A stretch of 64,000 nucleotides of DNA from Paraplanobispora siamensis. GTDB lineage: Bacteria > Actinomycetota > Actinomycetes > Streptosporangiales > Streptosporangiaceae. The stretch spans positions 1 to 64,000 of the forward strand of contig NZ_BOOJ01000027.1 of the NCBI RefSeq assembly GCF_016863175.1, given 5' to 3'. Of this stretch, positions 56,507-64,000 are shown piece by piece. Numbering within the stretch: position 1 is the stretch's first letter; every line of letters starts with the position of its first letter. The notes beneath the pieces were generated by a model. It was given only the letters and a program-made list of their open reading frames with translations, ran no database searches and was not told the DNA's origin. The translations under genes were made by a program, and so were the position numbers.

Positions 56507-56582
56507 GGGTCTTCCCTCCTTCGAGCCAGTACCTCCTCCCTATCCCCCACACAGATCTCAAACGTCGCCGCCGGAGGCCACC

Positions 56583-57104
56583 GTGGTACCTGACCGTCCG
56601 ATCGTCGTCACCGGGCTCATGGGAGCGGGCAAGTCGTCGGTGGCGCGACTGCTGGCCACGGAGCTCGGACGCGAGCTGCGCGACAGCGATCCCGACATCG
56701 CGGCGCTGTACGGCGGGGCCACGGCGGCGGACATCGTCGCGGCGGTGGGCAAGGCCGTGCTGCACCGCCGGGAGGCGGCGCACCTGAGCGAAGCCCTGGC
56801 GGAGCGGCCCGCCGTGGTGATCGCCGCGGCGGCGAGCACGGTGGACACCCCGGACTGCCGCGAGGCGCTGAACCGGGAGGCGGTGGTGGTCTGGCTGGAC
56901 GCCCCGCCGGAGGTCCTCGCCGAGCGCATGCGCTCCGGCGCGCACCGCCCGCACTTCGAGCCCGACCTCGAAGCGATGCTCGTCAAGCAGCGCGCCGCGC
57001 GGGGACCGCTCTTCGCCGAGGTGGCCGACCTGACCTTCGACGTCTCCGAGCTCACGGCCGAGGAGGTCGCCGCCCGGGTGCTCGCCGCCCTGGACGAGCG
57101 GTAG
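56583..57104 (+). CDS. Shikimate/gluconate kinase-like P-loop kinase
   Basis: GTG 56583 follows GGAGG; 173 residues. P-loop VVTGLMGAGKSSVARLLATE, then LRDSDPDIAALYGGATAADI, VVIAAAASTVDTPDCREALN, REAVVVWLDAPPEVLAERMR and a lid with RPHFEPDLEAMLVKQRAARG. The fold and the G-x-x-G-x-G-K-S pattern resemble shikimate kinase, but the D-R-x-R shikimate-binding motif is not obvious, so the substrate is left open. It lies divergent from the DUF6458 gene. Confidence 0.8.
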   Translation: MVPDRPIVVTGLMGAGKSSVARLLATELGRELRDSDPDIAALYGGATAADIVAAVGKAVLHRREAAHLSEALAERPAVVIAAAASTVDTPDCREALNREAVVVWLDAPPEVLAERMRSGAHRPHFEPDLEAMLVKQRAARGPLFAEVADLTFDVSELTAEEVAARVLAALDER

Positions 57105-57178
57105 CCGTACGGCGGGCGGCGTACGCCCGTACGACGCCGCGGGCCGTACCCGGGCTCCGGTCGTACGGCGGGGCGGGC

Positions 57179-57757
57179 CTACTGGCCGAGGAACGTCAGC
57201 ATCTGCTGGATCTGCGCCGTGCGGGAGGCCTCGATCCGCCTGGCCATGAGCACCACCCCGGGGTTGCGCCCGTCGGCCGCCTCCACCCTCGCCATCTGCA
57301 CGGCGTCGTCCTGGTGCGCGATCAGCATGTCCAGGAACACCTTCTCGAAGTCGGCCGGGGCGGCCTTCTCGGCGGCCTGCATCTCCCGGCGGCTCGTACC
57401 GGGCATGCCGCCGTGGGCGGTGTGCTCGTCGGCCGGCGCGGTCGCGGGCTGGTCCCAGTCCCGCAGCAGGCGGGCCATCTCGGCCGTCTCCGCCTCCTGC
57501 GTCGCGGCGATCGCCGACGCGAGGGTGCCGACCTCGTCGCGGACGGCCCGCCCGCGCGCCAGGCGGGCGATCTCCGCCCCCTGGCCGCTGTGGACGACCA
57601 TCATCTGCAGGAACATCACGTCGGCCGGGTTGAAGTCCCGGCCGGTGGCGGCCTCGGAGGCGCGCTCGGCGACCACGCCCCTGGCCCACTCACCGCCGGA
57701 GACGCCGCAGCCGGACAACAGCAGGGCGGCCAGGACGACCGGGACGGCACGCTTCAT
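57179..57757 (-). CDS. DUF305 lipoprotein
   Basis: ATG 57757 follows GGAGGATCCG; 192 residues. The lipobox LLLSGC anchors it outside the membrane. Two DUF305 half-repeats are visible: MFLQMMVVHSGQGAEIARLA and VFLDMLIAHQDDAVQMARVE. The H-x-x-Q/D-A-x-x-M-A pattern is ferritin-like and copper-associated in some relatives. The usual HH pair is reduced to a single His in each half. It is encoded downstream of the LPMO gene on the same strand, with a terminator between them, so the two are probably separate units. Confidence 0.88.
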   Translation of the reverse strand: MKRAVPVVLAALLLSGCGVSGGEWARGVVAERASEAATGRDFNPADVMFLQMMVVHSGQGAEIARLARGRAVRDEVGTLASAIAATQEAETAEMARLLRDWDQPATAPADEHTAHGGMPGTSRREMQAAEKAAPADFEKVFLDMLIAHQDDAVQMARVEAADGRNPGVVLMARRIEASRTAQIQQMLTFLGQ

Positions 57758-57778
57758 CGGATCCTCCAGCGTGGGGAT

Positions 57779-57807
57779 CCCGGGTCCCGCCACAGGCGGG
57801 ACCCGGG
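57779..57807 (-). terminator. Terminator of the LPMO gene
   Basis: CCCGGGTCCCGC and GCGGGACCCGGG form a perfect 12-bp stem with loop CACAG, 20 bases beyond the stop codon at 57827. Confidence 0.8.
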
Positions 57808-57826
57808 AACGGACGTCCTACACGAC

Positions 57827-58708
57827 CTAGACGCGCTTCCAGAGAGCCGGCACGTTCGGCGGCTCCCAGCCCGGCAGGGAGGTGTGCGCCTGCTGGCACT
57901 GGTAGGTCGCACCGCCGTAGGTCACCCGCGCGCCCACCGCGTAGGCGGTGTTCGGCGCCCAGGTGCCGCCCGGCTGCGTGACGGTCGGGGTCGGCGTCGG
58001 GGTGACGGTCGGCGTCGGCGTCGGCGTCGGGGTCGGGGTCGGGGTGACGGTCGGGGTCGGGGTGGGCGTGCTGCCGCCGCCTCCGAAGTCGACGTCGCTG
58101 CAGGTGTAGAAGGCCTCGTCGCTGCCCACGACGCGCTGCCAGATCGAGTAGATCATGGCCCGGCCGGTGCGCTGCGGGAGGTTGATGGTCCAGTTGGTGT
58201 AGGTGGTGGGGTTCTGGTTGTTGAAGGTCCTGATGTGCTCCAGGTCCGACCAGCGCAGCGGCTGGGTCGGGTTCCAGCCGGGCTTGGTGATGTAGAACTC
58301 GAAGTTGCTGTTGGCGTGCGGCGCGGTGGCGTGGTAGGTGATCGTCAGCGGGCCGGGGCTGACCCGGGTGGCCGGCCAGTCGGCGCGGGGGAGGTCGAGG
58401 CCGCGATACTTGTCACGCCCGGCGCTGCACAGCTTGCCGTCCGGGATGATCTCGCGGTGCCGTCCGGCCGCGGTCAACAGTGACACCTCGTGCCAGTCGT
58501 AGAAGGCCTGGGTGCCGCCGGCCGCCACGGCGGCCTTGCACGCGGCCGACTTGGGACTGTCCGGGCCCTCGGTCTTGCAGACGTACGCGCGGCTGGGCGG
58601 GTTCGACATGGACCCGTGGGCGCCCGCGGGGGCCGACGGGAGCAGGGCCAGCAGGGATCCGGCCGTGAGCGCGACGGCTCCGGTGATCAGTTTGTGACGC
58701 AGGTGCAC
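57827..58708 (-). CDS. Lytic polysaccharide monooxygenase (AA10) with CBM5/12 chitin-binding domain
   Basis: GTG 58708 follows GGAGGAGTCCAC; 293 residues. The signal peptide ends at PAGA, leaving His31 (HGSMSNPPSRAYVC) as the N-terminal copper ligand. The second ligand lies in ATAPHANSNFEFYITKPGWN. The AA10 core continues with SDLEHIRTFNNQ and YSIWQRVVGSDEAFYTCSDV. A Thr/Pro/Val linker (TPTPTVTP units) leads to a CBM5/12 module (WAPNTAYAVGARVTYGGATY, ending ALWKRV). It is secreted, and oxidatively cleaves crystalline chitin (possibly cellulose) with copper and a reductant. Confidence 0.95.
   Translation of the reverse strand: MHLRHKLITGAVALTAGSLLALLPSAPAGAHGSMSNPPSRAYVCKTEGPDSPKSAACKAAVAAGGTQAFYDWHEVSLLTAAGRHREIIPDGKLCSAGRDKYRGLDLPRADWPATRVSPGPLTITYHATAPHANSNFEFYITKPGWNPTQPLRWSDLEHIRTFNNQNPTTYTNWTINLPQRTGRAMIYSIWQRVVGSDEAFYTCSDVDFGGGGSTPTPTPTVTPTPTPTPTPTPTVTPTPTPTVTQPGGTWAPNTAYAVGARVTYGGATYQCQQAHTSLPGWEPPNVPALWKRV
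57981..58078 (-). repeat. Thr/Pro/Val-rich linker repeats in the LPMO gene
   Basis: Repeated 6-base units such as GTCGGG and GTCGGC (minus strand ACxCCC/GCCGAC) encode the TPTPTVTP linker between the catalytic and chitin-binding domains. Confidence 0.85.
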
Positions 58709-58871
58709 GTGGACTCCTCCAACGGGGGGACAGGGAGGTCGAACATGTCCAACGGCCGACGGATAGCACGTTATTAATAGGAAACCTTACTAAGAATTTT
58801 TGTCTCCGGCCAGACATCCGCACACGACACGCGAGAGGGCCGGGCACCGCGACGGCGCCCGGCCCCCTCAG

Positions 58872-58900
58872 GGCCGTACGGCGCGGCGCGCCGTACGGCC
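58872..58900 (-). terminator. Terminator of the M14 peptidase gene
   Basis: GGCCGTACGGCGC and GCGCCGTACGGCC form a perfect 13-bp stem with loop GGC, 12 bases beyond the stop codon at 58912. Confidence 0.75.
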
Positions 58901-58911
58901 GGTCGACCCTC

Positions 58912-61900
58912 CTAACCGATCAGATGTCTCATGATCTTCCTGAGCATGGCGACCCGCTCGGCGTCGCTCGCGATCTGCTCCAGGCCGAAGCCGAGGAACA
59001 CGGTGTCCCGCGTCGTGACCGCGGCCGTCTTGTCGGCCTGCGCCCGGGCGAAGTCACCGGCCCCGGTCGGGCTGCCGGGCGGCGGGCCCGGGATGGACCA
59101 GGCGCCGAGTCCGGACTCGAAGCCCTCGGACTCCAGGGTCCCGCCGCTGGTGGTGATCCTGGTGTCGTCGACGAACGCCCCGACCCCGCCGGTGCCCGGG
59201 TCGGTCACGTAGCTGATGGAGACCTCGACCTGCTTGCCCGCGTACGGGGACAGGTCGAAGGCCACCTGCTGCCAGCCCTCCGAGTCGCCGGTGAACCTGT
59301 TCCACGCCCCGCTGGTGCCGGTCGGCTGGCACGGGTTGCCCGGGGTCAGATAGCGGGTCAGCCAGGGGTGCTCGTCCAGCAGGAAGCCGGCCTCGCACTC
59401 GGCCGGGACGCCGGTGTCGGTCCCGCCGTTCAGGTCGGGCAGCGTCGTCCAGTCCTCCTGGCCGACGGTGTGGGCCTCGACGATGACGTTGTCGTAGCTG
59501 TCCTCGGTGTTGTAGGAGAGCTGGAACGCCAGCCTCGGCTGCTGGGCCGCGGTCACCGACGACAGGTCGACCGTGCGGGTCAGCCTCATGTAGGAGTCGT
59601 CGCTGTGCGGGCCCGCGACGTACCAGTCGCCCTCGGCCGGGTCGAACGGCCCGGTCGCGCCCTGGTAGACCGCCGAGGCCGAGCTCCTGAACTGCGGGAA
59701 CTGGTCCGGCGGGAGGAAGTCGCTGGTGACCTGCAGGCTGCCGGCCTCGTTCAGCGGGTTGTCGGCCACGGCCGGGCCGCCGAAGGTGGCCGAGGTGCCG
59801 GTCAGCGGGACGCCGGTGCCGGTGACCCCGGTCGGCCCGCTGCGCGAGGTCCGCCCGTACACGCCCATGTAGTACTGGGCGAAGTCGTCGGCCAGCAGCA
59901 GGCACTCCTCGAAGAAGCCGTCGAACGTGGTGACCACGCAGTCGGCGTCCGGCGCGCCGTCCAGGCCGTAGTAGATGCCGCCGAGCGAGGTGCCCAGGAT
60001 CCCGTAGTACGCGGCGGTCTCACCGGTGTGCAGCAGCTTGCCGCCCTCGTTGAGATAGTCGCGCACCGAGATGGTCAGGTCCTGCTGCGACCTCCTGACG
60101 TCCGCGTCCGGCAGCGGGCCGAGCGGCGTCTGGGTGACCACGTCCTGCTGCTCCATGGCGAGCCGGTCGTCGCCCAGATGCCAGGACACCGCCTTGAAGT
60201 GGCCGAGCACGCCGAGGTGGTGCGGCACGCCCTGCTTGTCGACGTCCCAGGTCTCGGAGGAGTAACCGGCCGCCCGCAGCGCCTGCGCGTACTGCGCGGC
60301 GTACTTCGGCGCGGTCACCGAGTCCGGGTAGTCGGGGTTGAAGCCGGTGTAGTCCTCGTTGGCCAGGACGAGCACCTTGGCGTTGCTCTTCTTCTGCAGC
60401 GTGTAGGTGAAGCGCTGGCTCTCCACGGTCCCGGCGCCGACCTTGAACCCGGTGAACCAGACCTCGACCTTGTCCCCGGGTTTCGCACCCCGGACCGTGG
60501 CCCGGTACTCGGCGAAGTACTCGTCGTTCTCGTCGCCGTAGCGCTCGCCGCCGTCCCACTCGCCCACCGGCCGGACCTGGACGGGCCCGCCGTTGATCCG
60601 GAAGCGCATCGTCTTGGCCAGCAGCGACCGGCGGGCGATGACCGCCACCGGCTGCGGGTCGCCGTAGGAGACGGTGAAGCTGTCGGGCCGGAAGTCCGGC
60701 ACGGTACGGCCGACCGGGGAGACGGGCCGGTCGGGGGTGAAGGCCGACTTGGCGACGGACAGCGCCAGCGGGATGTTCTTGGCGAACTCCGCCTGGATCA
60801 GGGCCTCGCTGTCGGGGAAGGTGAAGCCCTGTCCGCCCTCGCAGTCCTCCAGCGTCCACTCGTCGTCCGGCACGCTCTCGACCGCGACCTCGCAGGTGCT
60901 CATCTCGGGCGTGATCGGCAGCGCGCCGCGCCTGTTGGCCATGTGCCCGTCGGTCTCGCCGTTGGTGGTGTAGAGCTCGGCTCCGATGTCGGGGTCGTAG
61001 CCCGGTACGGCGGGCGTCGCGTCGTCGCCGAGCAGCGCCTCGAAGATCAGGTCGTCGGGCGAGGGGGTGGCCTGCTGCCAGCCCACGCCGTACAGCAGGA
61101 GCTGGGCGGCCGAGTGGTAGTTCATCAGGTAGGTGAACTGCACCCGCCGGGTGAGGTCGTCGACCGCCTTGGTCTCGGGCTCGGACTGCGGGCTCGGGCC
61201 GCGGTAGGTCAGGCTGGCCGGGTTGGGCGAGGAGCCCTCGTTGTCGTAGCCCCACTTGTAGGCGAGGTTGCGGTTGAGGTCCACGCCGTCGGCGCTGGTG
61301 GTCTGGCCGTCGCCGTTGTTGTCGCGCAGGTTCTTGCGCCACAGGCGGTTGCCCTCGGTGAAGGTGTAGTCGTAGCCGTCGGGGTTGGCCACCGGGATGA
61401 ACCACAGCTCGGTGGTGTTCACGAGCTTGGTGATCTCGGCGTCGGTGCCGTAGCCGTTGAGATAGTGCAGCAGCAGCCGGCGGACCATCTCCGGAGTGAT
61501 CCACTCACGGGCGTGCTGGGCCGCCATGTAGAGGGTCGCCTTGCGGGAGCCGTCCCGCAGCTTGCGGGCGTCCTTGGTGACCTTGATCGCGGTGATCTTC
61601 TGTCCCTTGACCGTCGTGCCGATGTCGACGACCTTGGCGATGTTCGGCTTGGCGTTCGCCGCGGTGACGATCTGTTCCTGGATGCCGCCCGCGCCGCTGT
61701 AGGGCTTGAACACGCCGTCGCCCTTGGCCGCCGCCTTGCGCTGCGCGGCCTGCCGGGCGGTCAGGGCGAGACCGCTCTTGGCGAGCTGCTCGGCCTGCGC
61801 CGTGCCGAGGATCACCTCGACGGCGACCTTTCCGTCCGCGGTCTTGGTGAGCCGCAGTTCCTCGCGGTCGACGCCGGACCGCACCAGCGTCGCGAGCTGC

Positions 61901-62040
61901 TCCCGGGTGAGCTCTCCGGTGTAGACGTGGACCCCGTCACCCGCGCCCGGCGGGTCCGGGACCGCCTCCGCGGGCAGTGAGACGGCCATGCTCGCGAGCA
62001 TGGCCGTGACGGCGAGAACGGCTAATCTCGCACGTTTCAT
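58912..62040 (-). CDS. Large secreted M14-family zinc carboxypeptidase
   Basis: ATG 62040 follows GGAGGTTGCG; 1042 residues. A Sec signal peptide (LAVLAVTAMLASMAVSLPAE) is followed by a propeptide-like segment. The M14 domain has YMAAQHAREWITPEMVRRLL (H-x-x-E zinc ligands, about residue 176), ADGVDLNRNLAYKWGYDNEG (substrate Arg/Asn region), YLMNYHSAAQLLLYGVGWQ (third ligand His) and RRGALPITPEMSTCEV (candidate catalytic Glu). The remaining 600 residues include an Ig/MAM-like beta region and a C-terminal bacterial-peptidase accessory domain (DWTTLPDLNGG, VSISYVTDPGTGGVGAFVDD). It should degrade extracellular proteins. The family is common in Streptosporangiales and Streptomyces. Confidence 0.92.
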   Translation of the reverse strand: MKRARLAVLAVTAMLASMAVSLPAEAVPDPPGAGDGVHVYTGELTREQLATLVRSGVDREELRLTKTADGKVAVEVILGTAQAEQLAKSGLALTARQAAQRKAAAKGDGVFKPYSGAGGIQEQIVTAANAKPNIAKVVDIGTTVKGQKITAIKVTKDARKLRDGSRKATLYMAAQHAREWITPEMVRRLLLHYLNGYGTDAEITKLVNTTELWFIPVANPDGYDYTFTEGNRLWRKNLRDNNGDGQTTSADGVDLNRNLAYKWGYDNEGSSPNPASLTYRGPSPQSEPETKAVDDLTRRVQFTYLMNYHSAAQLLLYGVGWQQATPSPDDLIFEALLGDDATPAVPGYDPDIGAELYTTNGETDGHMANRRGALPITPEMSTCEVAVESVPDDEWTLEDCEGGQGFTFPDSEALIQAEFAKNIPLALSVAKSAFTPDRPVSPVGRTVPDFRPDSFTVSYGDPQPVAVIARRSLLAKTMRFRINGGPVQVRPVGEWDGGERYGDENDEYFAEYRATVRGAKPGDKVEVWFTGFKVGAGTVESQRFTYTLQKKSNAKVLVLANEDYTGFNPDYPDSVTAPKYAAQYAQALRAAGYSSETWDVDKQGVPHHLGVLGHFKAVSWHLGDDRLAMEQQDVVTQTPLGPLPDADVRRSQQDLTISVRDYLNEGGKLLHTGETAAYYGILGTSLGGIYYGLDGAPDADCVVTTFDGFFEECLLLADDFAQYYMGVYGRTSRSGPTGVTGTGVPLTGTSATFGGPAVADNPLNEAGSLQVTSDFLPPDQFPQFRSSASAVYQGATGPFDPAEGDWYVAGPHSDDSYMRLTRTVDLSSVTAAQQPRLAFQLSYNTEDSYDNVIVEAHTVGQEDWTTLPDLNGGTDTGVPAECEAGFLLDEHPWLTRYLTPGNPCQPTGTSGAWNRFTGDSEGWQQVAFDLSPYAGKQVEVSISYVTDPGTGGVGAFVDDTRITTSGGTLESEGFESGLGAWSIPGPPPGSPTGAGDFARAQADKTAAVTTRDTVFLGFGLEQIASDAERVAMLRKIMRHLIG

Positions 62041-62287
62041 CGCAACCTCCGCACCTCCCCCGAACCAAAGGAATGTGCGAAATCTGCGCGTCTGACGGAA
62101 AGGTGTCAACGCCCTCGATGCCCGTGACCACATGTGGTCAGCGGGACTTTTGGGCCTTCCCGGGTGACCATGGGTATGCCTGCTCCGCGGGGGATGGACC
62201 GGTCCCGCGCTCACCCCTCCCGGCCCCGTCACATGTCACGTAGAGCGACCCGCTGAGCATGATCAGTGATTCCGCTATCCTCCCGAT

Positions 62288-63847
62288 ATGCCCGACAGGG
62301 AGGACTTTGCGGCGCGCTACCGTCTACTGCGCCAGCTCGGCAGCGGCGGAATGGGAACCGTCTGGCTGGCCCGGGACGAGATGCTGCACCGCGAGGTGGC
62401 GGTCAAGGAGCTGACCCTGCCCCCCGGGGCCGACGAGTCCCGGCGCGCCGACATGGTCGCGCGCGCCGTACGGGAGGCGCAGGCCACCGCCCAGGTGCGC
62501 CACCCCTCCGTGGTGGCCATCCACGACGTGGCGGCCTACGACGGCAAGCCGTGGATCGTCATGGAGCTGCTGCGCGGCCGTACCCTCGCCGACGTCGTGG
62601 AGGAGCACGGGCCGCTCCCCCCGCGGCACGTGGCCGCGCTCGGCGCGCAGCTCCTGGACGGCCTGGCCGCCGCGCACACCCGCGGGATCCAGCACCGCGA
62701 CGTCAAGCCGGGCAACGTCTTCCTGACCGACACCGGGCGCGCCGTGCTGACCGACTTCGGCATCGCCAAGCTCACCGGCGAGGAGACGCTCACCCAGACG
62801 GGACTGCTCATCGGCTCGCCCGGCTTCATCGCCCCCGAGCGCCTCGACGGCGAGCGGGGCGGCCCGGCCTCGGACCTGTGGTCGCTGGCGGCCACCCTCT
62901 ACTACGCCGTCGAGGGCGTGGCCGCCTTCGACGGCGAGCCGGTGGTGCGGCTGTCGAAGGCCCTGGCCGGGAAGATCACGCCGCCGCGGCTGGCGGGCCC
63001 GCTCGGGCCGGTCCTGATGGCGATGATGGCCAGGGAGCCGGAGCGGCGCCCGGACCCCGACACGGCGCGGTGGATGCTCACGCAGGTCGCCGACGGTCAC
63101 ATCCCCGAGGTGTGGGCCCCGCCGCCCGCTCCGGACAGCCGGGTCCCCGGCACGGACCCCGGCCTCTCCGGCCCGCCGCACCGGCCCGACACCGATCCCG
63201 GCGAGACCGCGCCCCGCCGCCCCCGGTTCCTGCTGTGGATCGCCCTGGGCGCCACCGCGTGCGTGGTGGCCGCCGCGGTGTGGATCACGCTGACGCTGGC
63301 CGGAGGCGAGGCCGACAAGACGGCGTTCACCCAGCCGGTGGATCTGTGCTCCCTGCTCACGCCCGCCCAGGTCCGCGAGATCACGCGGGCCCCCCAGCCG
63401 CCGCAGGGCCGCCCGAAGGACGAGGGCTGCACCTGGACCACCGCCGACACCGGGATCGCGCTGATCCCGCACACCGACGGCGACACGCCGCAACCATGGA
63501 TGATGACCCCCCAGGCCGCGCAGAACCTCCTGGTCAGCCAGGGTCGTGACCACTCCCAGCCGGGCAGCGGCATCCCGTGGGAGTGGGAGGAGATAGGGAT
63601 GAAGGATCTGACCGCCGTCTCGACGGCGGGGCAGCCGGTGCAGGGGCTGGGAGAGGGGGCCTTCACCTACGACCTGAAGTCCGAGCTCGGCCAGACCCAC
63701 ACCGGCGTCGTGCACTTCCGGGCGCTCAACCTCGTCATCGAGGCCCGCTACTCCACCCTCTCGGCCAAGCCCACCGACGCCGACATCAGGGACAACGCGC
63801 TCAAGGCCGCCCGGTGGGCCGAGGCCGCGCTGCGGAGCCGGGCATGA
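62288..63847 (+). CDS. Membrane Ser/Thr protein kinase with extracellular DUF3558-like sensor
   Basis: The product is 519 residues from ATG 62288. The Hanks-type kinase domain (1-270) has GSGGMGTVWLARDEMLHREV, the Lys in VAVKEL, QHRDVKPGNVFLTDTGRAVL, TDFGIAKLTGEETLTQTGLL (activation-loop Thr residues) and SDLWSLAATLYYAVEG. A Pro-rich juxtamembrane region, one helix (FLLWIALGATACVVAAAVWI) and an outer domain of about 185 residues follow. That domain has two Cys (VDLCSLLTPAQVREITRAPQ, KDEGCTWTTADTGIALIP) resembling DUF3558-type lipoprotein domains. It probably senses an external signal. Its stop overlaps the next kinase start. Confidence 0.93.
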   Translation: MPDREDFAARYRLLRQLGSGGMGTVWLARDEMLHREVAVKELTLPPGADESRRADMVARAVREAQATAQVRHPSVVAIHDVAAYDGKPWIVMELLRGRTLADVVEEHGPLPPRHVAALGAQLLDGLAAAHTRGIQHRDVKPGNVFLTDTGRAVLTDFGIAKLTGEETLTQTGLLIGSPGFIAPERLDGERGGPASDLWSLAATLYYAVEGVAAFDGEPVVRLSKALAGKITPPRLAGPLGPVLMAMMAREPERRPDPDTARWMLTQVADGHIPEVWAPPPAPDSRVPGTDPGLSGPPHRPDTDPGETAPRRPRFLLWIALGATACVVAAAVWITLTLAGGEADKTAFTQPVDLCSLLTPAQVREITRAPQPPQGRPKDEGCTWTTADTGIALIPHTDGDTPQPWMMTPQAAQNLLVSQGRDHSQPGSGIPWEWEEIGMKDLTAVSTAGQPVQGLGEGAFTYDLKSELGQTHTGVVHFRALNLVIEARYSTLSAKPTDADIRDNALKAARWAEAALRSRA

Positions 63848-64000
63848 ACGAGGAGCGGATCCTGGCCGGCAGGTACCGGCTGCTGGAACGGCTGGGCGAG
63901 GGCGGCGCGGGCACGGTCTGGCGGGCCCGCGACGAGATGCTCCGCCGCGACGTCGCCGTCAAGCGGCTGCGCGGCGGGGAGGCCTTCGCCGAGCGCGCGA
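63844..64000 (+). CDS. Second Ser/Thr protein kinase, cut by window end
   Basis: ATG 63844 overlaps the previous stop (ATGA). The visible 52 residues (MNEERILAGRYRLLERLGEG, GAGTVWRARDEMLRRDVAVK) carry the glycine loop and ATP-binding Lys of a Hanks-type kinase. It is a close paralogue of the upstream kinase and probably cotranscribed with it. Confidence 0.92.
   Translation, partial: MNEERILAGRYRLLERLGEGGAGTVWRARDEMLRRDVAVKRLRGGEAFAERA

Noticed and set aside
57757-57827. Copper-related operon linking the LPMO and DUF305 genes
   Set aside because: A strong 12-bp-stem terminator (57779-57807) lies between them and DUF305 has its own ribosome site, so cotranscription is not supported.
58924-61980. 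1018-codon open frame on the plus strand opposite the M14 peptidase gene
   Set aside because: Same cause. It has no recognisable domain, whereas the minus strand has an intact signal peptide and zinc motifs.

Overview
The window reads as chromosomal DNA of a high-GC actinomycete, most likely from the Streptosporangiales (Streptosporangium, Nonomuraea and relatives). Evidence is the very GC-rich third codon positions, frequent GTG/TTG starts, IdeR/DmdR-type iron boxes, a CU044_5270-type protein beside an ECF sigma factor, DUF4235, DUF6458, DUF6328 and GPGG small proteins, and paired membrane Ser/Thr kinases. The genus is inferred. No insertion sequence, prophage or CRISPR array was seen.

Region 1 (1-10 kb) holds housekeeping and accessory enzymes: a VOC protein cut by the window edge, a decayed DinB gene, a frameshifted relic, a secreted amidase, a membrane protein with a tail shared with the relic, a mycothiol-type enzyme, an epoxide hydrolase, an LLM oxidoreductase, an SDR with a divergent TetR regulator, and a two-domain universal stress protein.

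Region 2 (10-18 kb) is a carbon-fixation neighbourhood. A class II (cyanobacterial/plant-type) phosphoribulokinase lies divergent from a NarL-type two-component system. Further on, a LysR (CbbR-like) gene is divergent from overlapping genes for red-like Form I RuBisCO large and small subunits. The small subunit lacks the usual red-type C-terminal extension, and no cbbX follows.

Region 3 (18-25 kb) has an AraC regulator, an ECF sigma factor with its partner membrane protein, a heparinase II/III-family protein and a SNF2 helicase.

Region 4 (25.3-44.7 kb) is a catecholate siderophore locus. Iron boxes precede an eight-gene operon: 2,3-dihydroxybenzoate (DHB) synthesis (dhbA, C, B), DHB activation (dhbE), a free aryl carrier protein, a C-A-T-C-A-T-TE NRPS, MbtH and an MFS exporter. 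The second adenylation domain reads as threonine; the first has an acid-rich pocket suggesting a basic amino acid. The product is therefore inferred to be a DHB-(basic residue)-Thr ester oligomer of the griseobactin type. A second pair of iron boxes separates a divergent substrate-binding lipoprotein from a fused FecCD permease, a Fes-type trilactone esterase and an M20 amidohydrolase. A small secreted RTX-repeat protein sits between the halves. No FecE-type ATPase, ferric reductase or PPTase is in the window.

Region 5 (44.7-52 kb) holds a MarR/DUF998 divergent pair, a two-permease ABC exporter and a GntR-controlled ABC system behind a 24-bp palindrome, followed by a tRNA-Lys gene.

Region 6 (52.3-57.8 kb) is a cluster of small stress-type genes (PRC-barrel, DUF6328, GPGG, BON plus metallophosphoesterase, DUF4235, DUF6458), several preceded by GTTT/GGGTA-like promoter candidates. 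Region 7 (57.8-64 kb) has a chitin-type LPMO, a large secreted M14 carboxypeptidase and two tandem Ser/Thr kinases, the second cut by the window end.
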